This document shows positions 8,526-18,900 of a stretch of DNA of 49,501 bases, one piece after another; within the stretch, counting starts at the first letter, position 1, and every line of letters starts with the position of its first letter. Source of the DNA: Saprospiraceae bacterium (GTDB lineage Bacteria > Bacteroidota > Bacteroidia > Chitinophagales > Saprospiraceae); the NCBI GenBank assembly GCA_026129545.1, contig JAHCHX010000005.1:1-49501 (forward strand), given 5' to 3'. A program made the translations under genes and the position numbers. The notes beneath the pieces were generated by a model. The model ran no database searches. It was not told where the DNA came from and was given only the letters and a program-made list of their open reading frames with translations.

Positions 8526-9920
8526 TCACAGCATCTTCAAGTATTCTATCACGGCCTTTCTTTCCTCAGCACTCAATTTGTCGCCAAACCTATGGCCGCT
8601 ATTGCCGTAGCCGGGAAGGGTAGTGTCGTAGGTTTCCGTGTCTGTTTTGGACGGTTCTGTCGTGTATTTCCAACCGACCTTGCCTTGGTCGTAGTTGGCC
8701 TCGGTGTTTTCAAAATTTCTTTTCCAAAAAACAGGGCGTTGTGGGCTATTGAGCAAATCATCCAATGTCGGCACGGAAGCGTTGTGCAGGTATGGCGCTG
8801 TTGCCCATATACCGTCGAGCGGAGGCGCGACGTAGCCATCGTTGGGGAGGAGTTGCCCCTTGTGAACACCTTTCCCATACCAGCTGTCATTGTACCAACT
8901 GTGATATTCGGGGTGCGTCTTGTAGGCCTGCGCAAGCAGTGGGTCGGTGCCGATTTTTTCCAAGCTGACCAACAGGTTGGGGTAGGAGACTGAATCGCCG
9001 TAAGTGCCATGACACTTGGAACATCGTTGCTCAAAGATTTTTTTGCCTGCGGTGGCCAAATGTTGGTCAATCGGGTATGGGTACTTCGGTGGCTCAAGGG
9101 TGCGAATCCATGCCATCACATCGGGCAAATGGCTGTCTATGCGGCGTGCTTCGGCACTGTCGAGCATGGTCAGCATGCCGGAAGCAGAGGCAAGGCGGGC
9201 GAAGTCGCCCCGGCCCAAGCCATTGTAATACAGCGCATTTTTCTTCTTGGTCAGCCACCAAGCTGGCACGTCGGTCGGGACGGTTTCGAGCGGAATGTCG
9301 AATTGGGCCGAGTCGAGCCAGATGAGGTCGGCAGCGCGCCTGTGCGCGGAGAGGGCGGCAAAAATTTTATCCGCTGGGTTGGGCCCGCGTGTTTTGGTGC
9401 GGATGTAGGGGCCAATGGACTTGGTAGCGCGGCTGGCGGGCAGATAGGCCTCCCATTCGGGCGAGCTTTCCCCGAACGCGAGTTTCACGGCGATGTCTGC
9501 TGCTTGAAAGCTTGCCGATGCGTCGCTTGTGTGGTCGTAGGTGTTGTTGCCCAATCCGACGACGATTTGGCCGTTCAGGCGCTCGGCATGACAGGTGAGG
9601 CATGTAGGGGCTACTACTTTCACGCCGTTGGGCGTGGTGGCCACGTTGAACCTGAATGGTATGCCCTTTGCGTCGCCCGTTCGACCAAGGTCGTCGGCAC
9701 TGTTGGCACCCGATACGCGCCGAAACACTTTTAAGGGGATGCCGCTGCTCACAAAGTCGCCGTAGAGCAGGTATTGGTAGCCAGCGGCGGGGTTGCCGTC
9801 GCGTTGGGGCGAGGGTTCGAGATAGGTCGTTCCTTCCGGTGGCTTGTCGGATTGTATGGCCGCCAACAAACCAATGGCCGCCGCGAGGCTGCCAGCGATG
9901 AAGAGGGTTTTTCCTTGCAT
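8526..9920 (-). CDS. Di-haem c-type cytochrome, secreted
   Basis: About 464 residues from the ATG at 9920 (MQGKTLFIAGSLAAAIGLLA, signal anchor). There are two haem-binding motifs, CLTCH at ~107-111 and CSKCH at ~300-304. Near the end a YVAPPLDGIWATAPYLHNAS segment occurs, as in the second haem domain of di-haem peroxidase-like and RoxA-like cytochromes. The wide spacing of the two motifs and the 'APYLHN' segment suggest a MauG/RoxA/peroxidase-type oxidoreductase in the periplasm. The precise reaction is unknown. It faces the SnoaL-like gene (convergent) and diverges from the membrane-protein gene at 10065. Confidence 0.8.
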   Translation of the reverse strand: MQGKTLFIAGSLAAAIGLLAAIQSDKPPEGTTYLEPSPQRDGNPAAGYQYLLYGDFVSSGIPLKVFRRVSGANSADDLGRTGDAKGIPFRFNVATTPNGVKVVAPTCLTCHAERLNGQIVVGLGNNTYDHTSDASASFQAADIAVKLAFGESSPEWEAYLPASRATKSIGPYIRTKTRGPNPADKIFAALSAHRRAADLIWLDSAQFDIPLETVPTDVPAWWLTKKKNALYYNGLGRGDFARLASASGMLTMLDSAEARRIDSHLPDVMAWIRTLEPPKYPYPIDQHLATAGKKIFEQRCSKCHGTYGDSVSYPNLLVSLEKIGTDPLLAQAYKTHPEYHSWYNDSWYGKGVHKGQLLPNDGYVAPPLDGIWATAPYLHNASVPTLDDLLNSPQRPVFWKRNFENTEANYDQGKVGWKYTTEPSKTDTETYDTTLPGYGNSGHRFGDKLSAEERKAVIEYLKML

Positions 9921-10064
9921 GATTTGCGATGCTTCGCACCGTTGAGTTTTCAGCATGACTGAAGTCACCGTTCATTTAAAATCAGGCAGGTCAGTCGCGA
10001 GCGTCTGAAAAATCTTGGCGCATCAAGGTATATTTTTACGACGTTTGTGCAAAGTCTGGCTTTC

Positions 10065-10700
10065 ATGGAAAAAATACTCAACTCCGCCTTTGATTTTTTT
10101 GCCTACGCGCTTCCGGGCTTTTGCATTCTCGCGTCTTTTTTCATCCTCGACCCGACGCTTGTCACATCCCAGGATTTTTTGGAATTGGCGGGCCGCCTTA
10201 AAGTGGGCAGCAGTGTCGCTATTTTGGGCATGGGCTATGCCGTAGGGTTTGCCGTCACCCCATTGGGGCGAAAATTATACAAAGCAACAGAGCGCACCAA
10301 GTTTTTCGGGTGGTTGAATAAAGTGTTGGAAGGCAATCTGGCTGTCAACCAAGAGAACGAGACTGGCATGCACCTGTCCAACAAGTTTGCGTTGGCACGC
10401 GAAATGGCACCCAACAATTTCAAGCTCATCGAATCGTGGCACGTCTATTCCGTGATGGCGCACAACATGGCTGTTGCCGGCATTGCCACGCTTTGCCTCA
10501 TTTTGACCAAGTTGGCGCTGCAAAAACCACCGAACGCTGACTTTTGGTGGGCTACCGCGTTTGTGACGCTTGTCCTAATAGTGCTGTTCATTTTCAACGC
10601 GGTCAAGTTCAACACATGGTCGGTGAACGACTTGAACGGAACCTTGAAGGCCATGCGATTGCCCGAACGCGCCCAACAATTGGCCGACAAAAAAGACTGA
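10065..10700 (+). CDS. Membrane protein of unknown function
   Basis: About 211 residues from ATG 10065 (MEKILNSAFDFFAYALPGFC). An ATG at 10047 is possible but adds only MQSLAF. Hydrophobic segments lie near residues 10-30, 46-64, 131-150 and 158-176, so about four membrane helices with a ~60-residue soluble loop in between. I recognise no family. The next gene starts 10 bp after its stop, so the two are probably co-transcribed. Confidence 0.65.
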   Translation: MEKILNSAFDFFAYALPGFCILASFFILDPTLVTSQDFLELAGRLKVGSSVAILGMGYAVGFAVTPLGRKLYKATERTKFFGWLNKVLEGNLAVNQENETGMHLSNKFALAREMAPNNFKLIESWHVYSVMAHNMAVAGIATLCLILTKLALQKPPNADFWWATAFVTLVLIVLFIFNAVKFNTWSVNDLNGTLKAMRLPERAQQLADKKD

Positions 10701-10710
10701 TGCCTGACTT

Positions 10711-11463
10711 ATGATTTCATTAGGCCGCCTGCATCTCGTGCTATTGCACTTGCCCATCGGATTCCTGCTGCTGGCCGGGGCGCTGGCGGCTTTGTCTTTT
10801 TGGGAAAAAACGAGTGTGTATCGCCCTGCGCTTGACTGGTCGGTTGGTTTGGGGGCAGTGGCAGCAGTGCTGGCGGCGGCTTGCGGATGGTTGCTCGCCC
10901 AAACGGGCGGCTACGACGAGGCGCTTCTCCTGCGCCATCAATGGCTGGGGTTCGCATCGGCGGTGCTGGCGCCCTGTGCTTGGCTGCTGCGACATTCCCG
11001 TTGGTATTTTCATTTAGTGGCGGTGGCGGTTGGCGTGGTCTCGGCAGCGGGGCATTTTGGCGGCACGCTCACACACGGAGAGGGGTTTTTGTTTGAAAAA
11101 ATTGAAAATACACAAGCCGCTGCTTCGGGTTTGCCCACTGTGCCTGCGGAAGAGGCGGCACCGGAAGGCTTGTTGGAATACACTGCGCACATTCAGCCCA
11201 TCATGGAGCAAAAATGCGTCGGCTGCCACAACCCCAAGAAGAAGAAGGGCGGTTTGTTGCTCGACTCGCCCGAAGGCCTGCTCAAAGGAGGCAAACACGG
11301 CCCGGTGCTCGCCGCTGGAAAACCCGATGCCAGCGAACTGTATCGGCGCATCACACTACCTGCTTATCACGACGAGCACATGCCGCCCAAAGGAAAGCGC
11401 CAACTCGAAAAGGGAGAAATAGAGATGTTGGAGCGCTGGATAGCATCGGGTCTGCATTTTTGA
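10711..11463 (+). CDS. DUF2231-like membrane domain fused to a planctomycete-type cytochrome c domain
   Basis: 250 residues. The first ~125 contain about four membrane helices starting with LGRLHLVLLHLPIGFLLLAG, the 'H..L.H.PIG' pattern of DUF2231-type proteins. After a linker, a soluble domain carries YTAHIQPIMEQKCVGCHNPKK (haem motif CVGCH) and later RRITLPAYHDEHMPPKGKRQL, with the Met of HMPP as likely axial ligand, typical of PSCyt1-like domains. It probably moves electrons on the periplasmic face of the inner membrane. The partner is unknown. Confidence 0.8.
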   Translation: MISLGRLHLVLLHLPIGFLLLAGALAALSFWEKTSVYRPALDWSVGLGAVAAVLAAACGWLLAQTGGYDEALLLRHQWLGFASAVLAPCAWLLRHSRWYFHLVAVAVGVVSAAGHFGGTLTHGEGFLFEKIENTQAAASGLPTVPAEEAAPEGLLEYTAHIQPIMEQKCVGCHNPKKKKGGLLLDSPEGLLKGGKHGPVLAAGKPDASELYRRITLPAYHDEHMPPKGKRQLEKGEIEMLERWIASGLHF

Positions 11464-11646
11464 CAACGTTTATCCAAATTATCGAATCGTTTCTCGAATC
11501 TTTGGCGCAGGTTTGAGCGGCTGTTTCGCACCTTCGTCATAGAAATCTCCACATCAAACTTTTTTCCCAAAACATTTTTTCACCGTCAATGCAAGCCCAA
11601 CCACGCGCTTGAGTGGACAAGTTCATCAATCACTATCTCTGAAATC

Positions 11647-12540
11647 ATGCAATTGACCATCCGCAATCTGAACAAAACCTATCCCAACGGCGTGAAGGCG
11701 CTTCAAGACGTATCGCTCGACATTCCTACTGGCATGTACGGATTGCTCGGGCCCAACGGCGCAGGCAAAAGCACGCTCATGCGAACCCTTGCCACCCTAC
11801 AAGATGCGGACAGCGGCAGCGCGTGGCTCCAGCCCAACGAAGGAGACACCAATGGCGCAATAGACGTGCTCAAGGAAAAGGATGCGGTGCGGCGTGTGCT
11901 CGGCTATTTGCCGCAGGAATTTGGGGTGTATCCACACATCTCCGCATTTGAGATGCTCGACCATTTTGCCGTGTTGAAAGGCATTCCCGCCAGTCAGCGA
12001 AAAGAGGTGGCGAACGCTCTGCTTCAGCGCGTCAACCTGTGGGAACACCGCAAAAAGTCCGTGGCCTCCTACTCCGGCGGTATGCGCCAGCGATTTGGCA
12101 TTGCCCAAGCTTTGCTGGGCGACCCCAAGCTTATCATCGTGGACGAGCCTACCGCTGGCCTCGACCCCGGCGAGCGCAACCGATTCTACAACCTCCTGTC
12201 AGAAATTGGCGAAAACGTCATTGTCATCCTTAGCACCCACATCGTGGAGGACGTGAAGGAGCTCTGCTCCAACATGGCCATTATCAATCTCGGGCAGGTC
12301 TTGTATGCAGGCTCGCCCGATGCGGCGCTGCAATCGCTGGCCGGGAAGGTTTGGGAGAAAGCCATTCAAAAATCAGAAATAGAAAGCTATCAGCAGCAAT
12401 ACCGGGTCATTTCCAGCAAGCTTGTGGCAGGCAAGCCCATCATCCATGTGCTTAGCGAGACGGCTCCCGGCGATGGCTTCAAGGCGGCGAATGCCGACTT
12501 GGAGGATGTGTTTTTTGCGAAGATTCACGGCGGAGAATGA
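11647..12540 (+). CDS. ABC transporter ATP-binding protein
   Basis: 297 residues with all ABC motifs: Walker A GPNGAGKST (~38-46), Q-loop YLPQEFG, signature SYSGGMRQRFG, Walker B LIIVDEPTAGLDPGE and the switch histidine in LSTHIVED. The family is the ABC-2/CcmA type that powers a membrane permease. The ~90-residue C-terminal extension ends NADLEDVFFAKIHGGE, as in ATPases that pair with large permease-peptidase fusions. Such a fusion lies at 15946, and only the restriction-modification island separates them, so I infer that they were once adjacent. Confidence 0.95.
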   Translation: MQLTIRNLNKTYPNGVKALQDVSLDIPTGMYGLLGPNGAGKSTLMRTLATLQDADSGSAWLQPNEGDTNGAIDVLKEKDAVRRVLGYLPQEFGVYPHISAFEMLDHFAVLKGIPASQRKEVANALLQRVNLWEHRKKSVASYSGGMRQRFGIAQALLGDPKLIIVDEPTAGLDPGERNRFYNLLSEIGENVIVILSTHIVEDVKELCSNMAIINLGQVLYAGSPDAALQSLAGKVWEKAIQKSEIESYQQQYRVISSKLVAGKPIIHVLSETAPGDGFKAANADLEDVFFAKIHGGE

Positions 12541-12554
12541 GGGGGGCGAGCAGG

Positions 12555-12947
12555 TTATTGTTTCTTCCCGTAATAGTGGGATTGCGTGAAATTCCCCAAT
12601 ACGCCAACCCAAGTTTGCAGGTATAGGCTGTCGTGATGAAAATTGCCGCAAAAAATGCGGTAGCCCGGCAGAGAGTTGAGGTTGCAGTCGCCTGTGGCAT
12701 CCACCCCAATCGTTCCCAAGTTGTCAACCTTGACCTCCTCCCCTAACAAACTGACCAGAGAGTCGCCGACCAGTTTTACCTCAAGCGACGCAAGCGTGGT
12801 GTCAAAAGTGTTGGCCGGCGCTACATAAGTAGCTTTCAGGCACTGGTAGGTTCCGGCGAACGATGCGCGATAATCCTCGTCTTTATTCTTACCGCAAGAG
12901 ACCCAGAAGATAAAGAGGCAGATGAAAAACAGTAAGTATAGTCGCAT
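12555..12947 (-). CDS. Small lipoprotein of unknown function
   Basis: 130 residues from ATG 12947. The N-terminus MRLYLLFFICLFIFWVSC ends in a lipobox-like FWVSC followed by GKNKDED, so Cys18 is the likely lipidated residue. The mature part contains GTYQCLKATYV and LQTWVGVLGNF, a small beta-rich pattern seen in many Bacteroidota lipoproteins, but I recognise no named family. Its stop lies 15 bp from the end of the ABC ATPase gene (convergent). Confidence 0.7.
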   Translation of the reverse strand: MRLYLLFFICLFIFWVSCGKNKDEDYRASFAGTYQCLKATYVAPANTFDTTLASLEVKLVGDSLVSLLGEEVKVDNLGTIGVDATGDCNLNSLPGYRIFCGNFHHDSLYLQTWVGVLGNFTQSHYYGKKQ

Positions 12948-13035
12948 GGCTGAAGTTATTGAATACAAACGTTTGCCAATCAGCAAACGCTGCTATTGTC
13001 ACAACCCACCGAATTCACGTTAATTGCGTGTATTC

Positions 13036-13065
13036 ATTCACCAAATTAACGCGAATTTGGTGAAT
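13036..13065. repeat. 12-bp inverted repeat hairpin
   Basis: ATTCACCAAATT (13036-13047), loop AACGCG, then the exact reverse complement (13054-13065). It lies upstream of a truncated ATPase gene at the left edge of the restriction-modification island. It could be a terminator or a scar of rearrangement; there is no T tract. Confidence 0.5.
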
Positions 13066-13071
13066 TGCGAA

Positions 13072-13302
13072 CGCATCAAGTACCAACACTACTCCAGTAT
13101 GCGGGTCAACAACTTTTTTTGGCGTACCCACGACCAGCAGGCAATAGATTGGATAGAGGAACGCGAAGGCAACGTGTTCGCCTACGAAATGAAGTGGGGA
13201 AAAACCACCGCCAAAGTCCCCGGCGGATGGGCGAATGCCTATCCGGGGAGTGCGTTTGAGGTGGTGAGTATGGAAAATTTTGGTGGGTTTGTGGGGCTGT
13301 GA
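13072..13302 (+). pseudogene. C-terminal remnant of an AAA ATPase with DUF4143 domain
   Basis: About 76 residues remain: YSSMRVNNFFWRTHDQQAID, WIEEREGNVFAYEMKWG, then PGGWANAYPGSAFEVV and ENFGGFV. This is the conserved ending of DUF4143 ATPases (N-FWRT...D-IEE--G---AYE-KW, then W---YP---FE-V). The P-loop and central domain, about 300 residues, are absent. The fragment lies between the lipoprotein and the methyltransferase gene and suggests that this site has been repeatedly disrupted. Confidence 0.75.
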
Positions 13303-13362
13303 ACGCTCTAAAACCCTCTTGCCGGGGAATTTGCCGTGCGCGAAGAGATTACCCGGAAAGTG

Positions 13363-14526
13363 CTACACCACCACCTCCTCCATATACTCCGTCGGTTCAG
13401 CCCACCTTAGGCTTTCTTTTTCTTCCGCTTCGGATACGTCAACCTGCCCCATCAATGGAGGCAGGTTTCTGAAGGCATCTCCCACAGTGGCGTAAGGTTG
13501 GAGGAACAAACTCGGGCCGCTGCCGTGCATGGGCATCGGCAGTTGGACTTGGCCGAGCCCCTTTTTGCAGCCAATGAAAAAGATACGTTTGCGCAATTGA
13601 GGAGCACCGTAGTCCGCAGCCAAAAGCACCCCCGTGGTCGTGTTGTATCCTAAGCCATCCGCCATTTTTACAATACTACGGAATATCTGACCGGAGTCAA
13701 TGGCTTTTAGGTTGGAAACATTTTCGATCACAAAAAAGGATGGTTCAAGGGCTTTCACAAAACGCAGGAAGTCGAAAATCAGATTGCCGCGCTCGTCCTC
13801 AATGCCTTTTTGCTTCCCAGCATTGCTAAACGACTGACAGGGAGGGCCACCATAGACAATGTCCGGCTTGTCGTTCGAGCCAGTTTTGTCTTGCCAAAAA
13901 GCCAATGGCTCGTGAATGTCCAAGACGCTCTGGTGTGCCACTATCACTTGATCTCGAAAGTAGCCCCTTAGCGTGTCGCAGGCATCCTTCCAGTATTCCA
14001 CGCAAAGTTTCGTGCCGACTTTTAGGTTTCCGTGGGCGGCCAAGTGGGCGCCAATGTCCATGCCGCCAGCGCCGGAGAACAGGCTGAGGGCTTGGAGTTT
14101 CCCCTTAAAACCGTGGTTGGAGGCATGCGCCAATATGGCATCAAAAACAGCGCGACTCAATTGCACCGGCACGGCGTTGCCCACTTGTTGCTGCGTGCTG
14201 GTCAGACTGCCCTTGAACTCCAAGTCGTCGGGAAATCCTTGCAAGCGCGCAGCCTCGCGTACCGAGATAAACCTGTTTTCGTAAGGATGAACAAACTTGT
14301 TGAAAACAAATCCGGTCACCGTCAACGACGGCTTGCTGGGGTCAAGTCGTAGCAGGCGGATGTTGGGGCCTCCAACGCGGGTAGGGTCTTCCTTGACATA
14401 AAACCTGAAACTGTCGTGCCAAAGGTGTTCGGGCAAGTCCTGCATTTTTTGGCCGATGCCGAGTGCGCTGATGCGCTCCTGTACAACCGGGCCAACTTTT
14501 CGGGCGATGTGGTTATAAGTCGTCAT
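13363..14526 (-). CDS. DNA (cytosine-5) methyltransferase with circularly permuted motifs
   Basis: 387 residues. All key C5-methyltransferase motifs are present but in permuted order. Residues 1-85 resemble the target-recognition region (TYNHIARK, ERISAL, DLPEHLWHDSF, KPSLTVTG). Motif IX is REAARLQGFPDDLEF (~90-104) and motif X QQVGNAVPVQLS (~113-124). Only then come motif I LSLFSGAGGMDIG (~147-159), motif IV GGPPCQSFS (catalytic Cys230), motif VI VIENVS (~267) and motif VIII DYGAPQLRKRIFFIG (~305-319). In canonical enzymes I-VIII precede the recognition region, IX and X. A permuted order has been described for M.BssHII. The gene overlaps the upstream presumed nuclease gene by 14 bp, forming a type II restriction-modification operon. 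Confidence 0.92.
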   Translation of the reverse strand: MTTYNHIARKVGPVVQERISALGIGQKMQDLPEHLWHDSFRFYVKEDPTRVGGPNIRLLRLDPSKPSLTVTGFVFNKFVHPYENRFISVREAARLQGFPDDLEFKGSLTSTQQQVGNAVPVQLSRAVFDAILAHASNHGFKGKLQALSLFSGAGGMDIGAHLAAHGNLKVGTKLCVEYWKDACDTLRGYFRDQVIVAHQSVLDIHEPLAFWQDKTGSNDKPDIVYGGPPCQSFSNAGKQKGIEDERGNLIFDFLRFVKALEPSFFVIENVSNLKAIDSGQIFRSIVKMADGLGYNTTTGVLLAADYGAPQLRKRIFFIGCKKGLGQVQLPMPMHGSGPSLFLQPYATVGDAFRNLPPLMGQVDVSEAEEKESLRWAEPTEYMEEVVV

Positions 14527-15741
14527 GGAACTTGAATATGGATTTCAACCAGTCGTTTCTTGAAATATTTTTTGTGAACGTGACAATCCCGTCAAACAGG
14601 CTGAACACGTCCTGTTCCGGCGATAAGTCTCCGATTTTTCTGGCAGTGCCATTAGGGTCAAGCGCCCAAACTACATTTTGGATATTTTGTAAATACTCAT
14701 CGAAGTGCCGGGCCGCATCCACGTTTGAAAGTATGCCCACGCTCAGATCATAATTTTTTGAGGAAGGCTTCCCGTCAGCACCAACTTTCAAAACTTGGTA
14801 AATTCCTTTTTTGATGTCGTCGGTACGGTCCATCCCCACGCTGGTTTTGCTGTCGGAGATGCTCTCCTTGCCACCCCGCTTCGCCTGTCTGGCCAATTGC
14901 CGGTAACAGCCTGCGGTGAGCCACAAGCATTTGAAAACCAGTATATCGGATTTTCTCGCTTGCGATATTTGCATGTGGCGTAGGCTTCAACCCAATAATT
15001 CACATACTGTTTCCAAAAATCGGTTGTCTCAACCAACTTGGCAATCGCAATATAGGGCCAATGCTTGTCATGCTTCGACCCCTCCATGTTGAAGTACGCA
15101 AACTGCCAATCCCCATTTTTGAATGTCGGCGACCCGATGGAGGTCGGTAATGAGCTGAAATGTGGATTTGAGGTCACTTCATGGGCCTTCACCTTAACGA
15201 TGTCCCCCTCCTCCATCATCGTCATCTCATCGGATTCCGCAAAAAGCGGCAAAATGGTCAGTGGAGCAGATTTCACTTCGGCTGCGAACACCTGCTTGTT
15301 CACCTCATCAACAAGGAGCAAATCAATCGGTTCCATACTCTTCCTGATTTCCACGTTCGACCCTGTTTTACTGAAATACTCGTTCAGCAGCAACGCGAGG
15401 ATTAACGTTGATGATTTACCGATTGCACCGGACTGGGGCTTGTTGCCAAGCGTGAACACAAACCGTTGTTGAAGGCGACAACAGGGGCAAGCATTTAAAA
15501 AAGAGTAGTACATCTTTGGTTTCCCATCGGGGCAATAGTGCCAGCCCTTGATGGTCACCGACTTGTAGTATTCAGCGGTCATCAACAAATCAAAGGCGGC
15601 GGCAAGGTACCGCCCGCTGTTAAGGTCGGAAGCCGAAATTTTGTCAAAAATCGCATCAACCAGCACCTTTTCAGGACCGGAGAAATCGAATTTTTGGCTT
15701 GACGAAATTTTGTCGGTGAGCCAGTCGTGCATAGAGGGCAA
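14513..15741 (-). pseudogene. Restriction endonuclease-like gene, frameshifted (PD-(D/E)xK type)
   Basis: The frame from ATG 15741 (MPSMHDWLTDKISSSQKFDF) reads well to about 14951 (NYWVEAYATCKYRKRE), then continues in another frame (SDILVFKCLWLTAGCYRQLA...) to a stop at 14513. Adding one T to the T4 run at 14951-14954 (plus strand) restores one frame of about 409 residues. PIDLLLVDE followed by QVFAAEVKSAP gives the D...ExK nuclease core. HYCPDGKPKM and ACPCC supply cysteines for a possible zinc site. The end overlaps the methyltransferase start, so this is the cognate nuclease candidate. The recognition sequence is unknown. The shift is either a sequencing error or real inactivation or phase variation. 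Confidence 0.75.
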
Positions 15742-15945
15742 GGGTTGTCAAGTTTGAAACGGATCAATTAAACGACCGCTAAGGCATTCTTGATTCTTGA
15801 GGCTGTTGTACGGGCGAAGGTACGCGAATGGCGCTTGTAGGCTGCCCAGAAATTTCTTCCCGAACTCCAAAGGATAAACAGATATTTGCCTTCGCCTCCA
15901 ACCAGAAACTTTCAAACCCTCCAACCAGAAACCCACAACCCAGTC

Positions 15946-18900
15946 ATGTTCAGAACCTTCTTCTCCTTCGAACTCCGCTCTTGGCTACGCTCGCCCATGC
16001 CCTGGATTTTTATGCTCATCATCGGGTTGTTGTGCTTCTTCGGCACCATCTCCGACCAAGTTACCATCGGCGGCAGTTTCGGCAACGTGTGGAAAAACGC
16101 CCCCTTCGTGGCCCAGAACTGGTATGCCGTGTTTTCGCTCATTTGCATCTTGCTGACGACGGCCTTCCTCAACTCGGCAGCCATCCGCGATTTTGAGCGG
16201 CAGACCAGCCAAATCGTGTTTTCCAAACCCATCGGCAAGGCCGGCTACTACTTTGGCCACTTCTGGGGCGGAGCGTTGATGTCGCTGCTCCCGCTCATCG
16301 GCATCTCTTTGGGGATGTGGACGGGCGTGGCGCTCAATTCGGTGTTCAACTGGCTCGAACCAAACCGCTTCGGCCCCTTCGACCTGCAAGGCCATCTCAT
16401 GGGAATGCTCGTGTTTGCCATCCCCAACACCTTGTTCGTCGGAGGCATCCTCTACGCGGTGGCCATCAATACGCGCTCCACGCTGTATTCCTTCGTGGCG
16501 GCGACCGCCTTGTTGGTGGGTTACATCGTGGCTGGCAACCTGCTCAGAGATGTGGAAAATGAAAAACTGGCATCCCTGCTCGACCCCTTTGGTTTTGGCG
16601 CGTTCGGCATTGTCACCAAATACTGGACGGTGGACGAAAAGAACACGCAGGCGATGGGGCTGGCGGGCGATTTGCTGCTCAACAGGATTTTATGGGTGAC
16701 GGTGGGCATGCTCATCCTGTACCTTGGCTATCGTTTGTTTGATTTTTCCGAAAAAAAAGCAGGTCGAAAGCAGAAAAAGCAAATGGCAGAAGACCCCGAC
16801 CTCATCGGCATCCGCGTGCTGGGGGCGCTGCCCAAAGTGGCGCCTGGCAAAGGGCTTGGCACCGCCCTCAGCCAGTTGTGGAGCCAGACAAAAACCGAAT
16901 GGTGGGGCATCGTGCGCAGCACAGCCTTCATCCTGCTCGCGCTGTTGGGACTGCTCAATTGCGTGCCCAACCTGTTCTATGCCAACGAAGGCTACGGAAC
17001 CCACGAGCTCCCCGTCACCTACACAATGGTCAGCTACATACGAGGCTCGTTTTATCTGTTCACCATCATCATCATGGTGTATTTCAGCGGCGCCATCATC
17101 TGGAAAGAGCGAAACAGCCGCGTGAGCGAAATCGTGGATGCCCTGCCCACCCAAAACTGGACGACGTGGCTCGGCAAATACGCGGCGGTGCTGGGCATCA
17201 TGCTCGTGTTGCAATTGCTCGTCATGGCCACAGCCATCATTGCCCAAAAAATAATGGGCTACGCGCGTCACGACCTCTGGGTATATGTGCGCGAATTGCT
17301 GGTGATGGATATGCTGGGGTTCGCCTTCATGTTGGCGTTAGCCTTTTTGGTGCAGGCACTCTCTCCCAACATGTACCTCGGCTTTTTCCTCACCATCGCG
17401 CTCATCATCGTCAACAGTTTCGTGTGGGACACGCTGAAAATAGAAAGCAATATGCTCAAATTCGGCGGCACCCCCGACTACACCCTCTCCGATTTCTACA
17501 GTTATCAGCCATTTGGCAAAAGCCTGTTTTGGTTCAACACCTATTGGCTTTTGTTCAGCGCCTTGTTGGCATTGGCCGCCATCCTCTTCTGGCCGCGCGG
17601 CAAGGAGACTTGGTGGAAAAAACGCCTAAAACTCGCCCGCCTCGAATGGCGGCAATATCGCTCGTTTGGCATCGGAACGTTGGCCGCTTGGCTCGGCGTG
17701 GCAGGCTGGGCGTTTTACAACACCCAACTGCTCAACAAGTATGTCAACAGCGGCCAGCAAGAGCGCCAGCGCCGCGATTATGAAATCAAGTACAAACAAT
17801 ATGAAGGCCGCGAGCAACCCCGCGTCTATGATGCCAAATACGACATAGACCTCTATCCCGAAACACGCACCATGCGGGTGAATGGGCGATTCTGGACGCG
17901 CAACATCTACGACAAACCCATAGACACTCTCTTTCTGAACACGCCTCAACACGGCAAGTTCGACCTGAAAAACGAGCGCCTCTCCCTGCTCCACAACGAC
18001 TCGGCGCTTCACTGGCAAATGTTCCGCCTCCAACCGGCGCTCCAGCCCGGCGATTCCATGTTGCTCGAATTCAACCTGCGTTTTGAGCCAAAAGGCTTCG
18101 AAAACGAAATCTCGTGGAGCCGCATCACCCAAAACGGCACCTTCTTCGACAACACCGACATCATCCCCATATTTGGCTATCAGGCAGATGCTGAACTGTC
18201 CGACAAGAACCGCCGCAAACATTTCAATTTGCCCGAAAAAAGCCGCCGCCCCGCCCTCAATCGCCAAGACTCGCTGCACCGCCGAGAAGCTTATATCGGC
18301 ATCAACAGCGATTGGGTGGAGGTAGAAACCATCATCCGCACAGCTCCCGACCAAATCGCCATCGGCCCCGGCTCGCTCCTCCGCGAATGGGAGGAAAATG
18401 GCCGCCGATGCTTCCACTACAAACTCGACCACGCCTCCTTCAATTTCTACTCCTTCATGAGCGCCCGCTACGAAGTGGCACGCCGCGACTGGAACGGGGT
18501 CAAACTCGAGGTATATTACCACAAAGACCACGACTTCAATGTGGAACGTATGCTCGGCGCGATGGAGAAATCACTGGCTTACTACACCCAAAACTTTGGC
18601 CCCTACTACCACAAGCAATGCCGCATCATCGAGTTTCCGCGCTTTGCCACCTTCGCGCAAGCCTTCCCCGGCACCATGCCCTATTCCGAGGGCGTGGGCT
18701 TCATTCAGGATTTCAAAGACCCGGATGCCGATATTGACATGATGTTCTATGTGGCCGCGCACGAGATTGGCCACCAATACTGGGGGCACCAAGAATGTGG
18801 CGCGCTCATGCAGGGCGGCGAGTTTTTGGTGGAAACTTTCGCGCAGTGGAGCGCCCTCATGGTAATGGAACACGAATATGGGCGCGACCAGATGCGCAAG

